Source: Ruminococcus sp.
GTDB taxonomy: Bacteria; Bacillota; Clostridia; Oscillospirales; Ruminococcaceae
Assembly (NCBI GenBank): GCA_031262625.1
Contig: JAISHJ010000011.1
Location: forward strand, 1-23,708
Direction: 5' to 3'
Length of the DNA stretch: 23,708 bases
Shown here: piece by piece, positions 21,785-23,708 of the stretch
How positions within the stretch are numbered: position 1 is the first letter of the stretch
Layout of the letters: the number at the start of each line of letters is the position of its first letter
Translations under genes and position numbers: made by a program
Notes under the pieces: generated by a model
The model's database searches: none
What the model was told of the DNA's origin: nothing
Seen by the model: the letters and a program-made list of their open reading frames with translations, nothing else

Positions 21785-23035
21785 ATGGGACTGATAAAAC
21801 GCGGCATTAAGACTGCCGTCGGAATAATAAACATATTAGTACTGAGTCTGGCGGGACTTTTGGGTTTTTACAGCTTATCGCTCCCCGACACCTACTTCAT
21901 AACGGCTTCAAGCGAAGTAGGTCCGCTTCCCGAATATATATCATTCCGATCTGACAAAGACACGATTGCTCCTGTTATGACGGGGCAGAGCGTATCCGCC
22001 GGGGAACTTATCCTTTTCGGAGTGTTCCCCGTTAAGGATGTTACTGTCTTTGACATGGGTACTCCTATGCTTATACCGTCGGGCGAGCCGTTCGGTATCA
22101 AGATGCTTACCGACGGCGTTGTAGTTACCGACGTTAACGGCTTTAATACCGAAAGCGGCTACGAATCGCCGGCAAAGGATGCGGGAATTCGCCCCGGCGA
22201 CGTAATTAAGCTTATCGACGGAAAGAAAATAATGGGGAACGCCGACGTTTCGGCAATTGTTTCTAAAGGAAAGCCTGTAAATATAGTATACGAACGAAAA
22301 AATGAAGAGCGAACCGTAACGGTTGTTCCGAAAAAGTCTGACTCGGGTTTTAAGATAGGTTTATGGGTAAAAGATTCCTCTGCCGGAATCGGAACATTAA
22401 CCTTTTATGATGCTGTAGAAGGGCGTTTTGCGGGGCTCGGTCACCCTGTATGCGACGCAGGCTCAGGCGCGCTTATGCCGCTTTCCTCCGGCGAAGCAGT
22501 TGAAGTTTCGGTTAACGGTGTCATAAAGGGCAGAGCAGGCTATCCCGGCGAACTTACAGGGCTTTTTAAGGCTCAAAACGAGATAGGTAAACTTTTGGTA
22601 AACAGTCCTTCCGGCGTATACGGAGAGGTTGAAAGTGACATACTATACGGCAGTGAAGCTTTCATAGGCGGTGCAGTTCCCCTCGGTACACGCGCTCAAA
22701 TTGAAGTAGGCGAAGCTTACATCTATTCTACCGTTGACGGCTTTACTCCCGAAATGTTCAAAATTAACATTGAGAAAATCGCTTCACATTCCGACAACAG
22801 CGACAACGGCAAAGACATGGTTATCCTCGTTACCGACGAGCGGCTGCTTAAAGCTACCGGCGGTATCGTTCAGGGCATGAGCGGCTCTCCTATCCTCCAA
22901 AACGGCAGACTTATCGGCGCGGTTACTCACGTCTTCGTAAATAACCCCCAAAAAGGCTACGCAATCTTCGCCGACACTATGTATAGTACTTCGCTGACGG
23001 CAAATACGACTTCCCTAACGGCAAATGCGGCTTAA
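21785..23035 (+). CDS. spoIVB: SpoIVB-type sporulation peptidase (family S55)
   Basis: SpoIVB is made in the forespore, enters the intermembrane space and cleaves SpoIVFA, which triggers pro-sigma-K processing. The 416-aa product has an N-terminal membrane anchor (about 10-32), a PDZ domain (about 105-180, with AGIRPGDVIKLIDG), and the S55 peptidase domain with H220 in GLGHPVCD and the expected nucleophile S368 in GMSGSPIL. GAGGG precedes the ATG. The C-terminus carries two copies of TSLTANT (21-bp units at 22988-23008 and 23009-23029), so the tail may be a recent extension. The gene usually found next to spoIVB, spo0A, is not here; a 23-codon ORF follows instead. A sigma-F/G promoter was not identifiable by eye. 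Confidence 0.93.
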   Translation: MGLIKRGIKTAVGIINILVLSLAGLLGFYSLSLPDTYFITASSEVGPLPEYISFRSDKDTIAPVMTGQSVSAGELILFGVFPVKDVTVFDMGTPMLIPSGEPFGIKMLTDGVVVTDVNGFNTESGYESPAKDAGIRPGDVIKLIDGKKIMGNADVSAIVSKGKPVNIVYERKNEERTVTVVPKKSDSGFKIGLWVKDSSAGIGTLTFYDAVEGRFAGLGHPVCDAGSGALMPLSSGEAVEVSVNGVIKGRAGYPGELTGLFKAQNEIGKLLVNSPSGVYGEVESDILYGSEAFIGGAVPLGTRAQIEVGEAYIYSTVDGFTPEMFKINIEKIASHSDNSDNGKDMVILVTDERLLKATGGIVQGMSGSPILQNGRLIGAVTHVFVNNPQKGYAIFADTMYSTSLTANTTSLTANAA

Positions 23036-23089
23036 ATGAGAAGTGCTTCCCGAAAGTGAAGTGCTTAAAATTAAAGGAGAATTAAAACT

Positions 23090-23161
23090 ATGAGAATGAC
23101 AAGAAGACTCAAAAAAACCCTTCGCAAAGCAGCTATTCAGATGGTTAAAAGGTATTTATAA
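23090..23161 (+). CDS. Possible 23-residue basic amphipathic peptide downstream of spoIVB
   Basis: The ORF opens ATG-AGA-ATG and ends in TAA just before a strong terminator. AAAGGAG lies 10 nt before the first ATG and 16 nt before the second. The peptide starts MRMTRRLKKTLRK and ends QMVKRYL. It has nine Lys/Arg and no acidic residue, with hydrophobic residues placed as for an amphipathic helix. It lies 54 nt after the spoIVB stop with no terminator between, so co-transcription is likely. I do not know a matching family. It could be a membrane-surface-binding sporulation peptide, or only a chance frame in the 3' untranslated region. Confidence 0.6.
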   Translation: MRMTRRLKKTLRKAAIQMVKRYL

Positions 23162-23168
23162 ATGTAAC

Positions 23169-23202
23169 GGGCGGCAAAACTGAATTGCCGCCCTTCTTAT
23201 TT
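23169..23202 (+). terminator. Terminator after spoIVB and the small ORF
   Basis: GGGCGGCAA/TTGCCGCCC (9 bp, perfect) with a 7-nt loop and a T-rich tail TTCTTATTT. Confidence 0.85.
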
Positions 23203-23213
23203 ATAGAATAATT

Positions 23214-23708
23214 TTACTCTTGGTTTTGTTTCCATAGCTTCTCTTTAATTTCCTCTATTTTTGACATAGGCAATCCCGTAAGCTTTTCAATTGTTTCTGC
23301 CGGTAAGCCGAGTAGTATAGAGCGTTGTACTGTTTCAATGTTTGCGTCTATTTTGCCAATCTCTATACCTTTTACCGTCCCTATCTGTATGCCTTTTTCC
23401 GTCCCTATCTGTATGCCTTCATGCAATCCCGCTTCACGCCAGTCATGCTCTGCTTGTGCGGTGTCCATTTCATATTTAAGGCGTGAAATGTAATATGCTC
23501 TGTCGCGGTCGTCTTGAGTTACCCTTGATAATGCATCCATAGCTTCCTTAAACTCCTCTCGCGTTTCAAATTCGGCGGATTTGGCTGAGAATTTGTTATC
23601 GGCGGCGTATTCCACAAAAACCGCCCAGCGTTCATCATCAGTCATATCGTTAAAAGGCTTGTTAATTGACTTCTTTATTTTCGGCAGTTCTACATAGATT
23701 ATACTGCA
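23214..23708 (-). CDS. Rpn-family (PD-(D/E)XK) recombination-promoting nuclease/transposase-like protein, N-terminal part outside window
   Basis: The frame is open from the right edge to the stop at 23214 (164 codons), so the gene's 5' part, including the nuclease motifs, lies outside. ATG 23645 is internal: upstream in frame one reads VELPKIKK and NKPFNDMTDDERW, a typical linker of this family just after the nuclease domain. The rest shows a helical middle (SAEFETREEFKEAMDALSRV), two near-perfect 8-residue repeats of GIQIGT-type (24-bp units near 23374-23421) and a C-terminal helix pair (LTGLPMSKIEEIKEKL). Rpn proteins are abundant, often multicopy DNases related to transposases. The nuclease active site cannot be judged here. 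Confidence 0.82.
   Translation of the reverse strand, partial: CSIIYVELPKIKKSINKPFNDMTDDERWAVFVEYAADNKFSAKSAEFETREEFKEAMDALSRVTQDDRDRAYYISRLKYEMDTAQAEHDWREAGLHEGIQIGTEKGIQIGTVKGIEIGKIDANIETVQRSILLGLPAETIEKLTGLPMSKIEEIKEKLWKQNQE

Noticed and set aside
23214..23645. Complete small gene starting at ATG 23645
   Set aside because: The frame remains open to the window edge with family-typical residues upstream, so the ATG is internal and the gene is cut.

Overview
The window looks like chromosome from a spore-forming, low-to-mid-GC member of the Clostridia, most likely near Oscillospiraceae/Ruminococcaceae. The evidence is a Firmicutes-type division and cell-wall (dcw) gene order, a MurE domain with the DNPR motif expected for meso-diaminopimelate, a SpoIVB sporulation peptidase, strong AGGAGG ribosome-binding sites, and small Nif11-like/double-glycine precursor peptides of the kind common in gut Clostridia. 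No taxon can be named from the sequence alone.

Positions 249-10247 (+) hold a dcw run: a fused murE-murF, mraY, ftsW, murG, murA, ftsQ/divIB and ftsZ. Together they make UDP-MurNAc-pentapeptide and lipid I/II, supply the SEDS polymerase and assemble the Z ring. murD, murC, murB and ftsA are absent from this stretch. ftsZ has its own promoter pair and ends at a clear terminator. Positions 10366-14197 (-) hold a two-gene operon: a hybrid sensor histidine kinase followed four bases later by a membrane-anchored 5'-nucleotidase-family protein with altered metal-site residues. Positions 14398-16853 (+) hold a PfkB sugar kinase and a FapA/DUF342 protein.

Positions 17159-17932 are a tRNA operon, Val(TAC)-Asp(GTC)-Phe(GAA)-Gly(GCC)-Gly(CCC), with a consensus promoter, an AT-rich upstream inverted repeat and a terminator. 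Positions 18056-18956 (-) hold three related small genes for Cys-rich peptides, one of them decayed. Two carry leaders ending in Gly-Gly, and all three share the core pattern C-x(3-5)-C-x(12-16)-C-x2-C-x12-C-x-[WY]-P. No modification enzyme or exporter lies beside them. This is the best candidate here for an undescribed system. Further on are a 218-aa helical protein of unknown role and a stand-alone 2-hydroxyacyl-CoA dehydratase/activase-related Fe-S protein (both -). These are followed by an 81-aa orphan ORF, spoIVB with a downstream 23-codon basic peptide gene (all +), and the C-terminal part of an Rpn-family nuclease gene (-) running off the right edge.

A modular intergenic repeat occurs three times (1-205, 16870-17090 and, inverted, 19005-19225). 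It has a G/C-rich hairpin placed just after a stop codon, a conserved CTCTCCCGGACTTTAAAC block and then about three degenerate 44-55-bp tandem units. The copy at the left edge is cut by the window.
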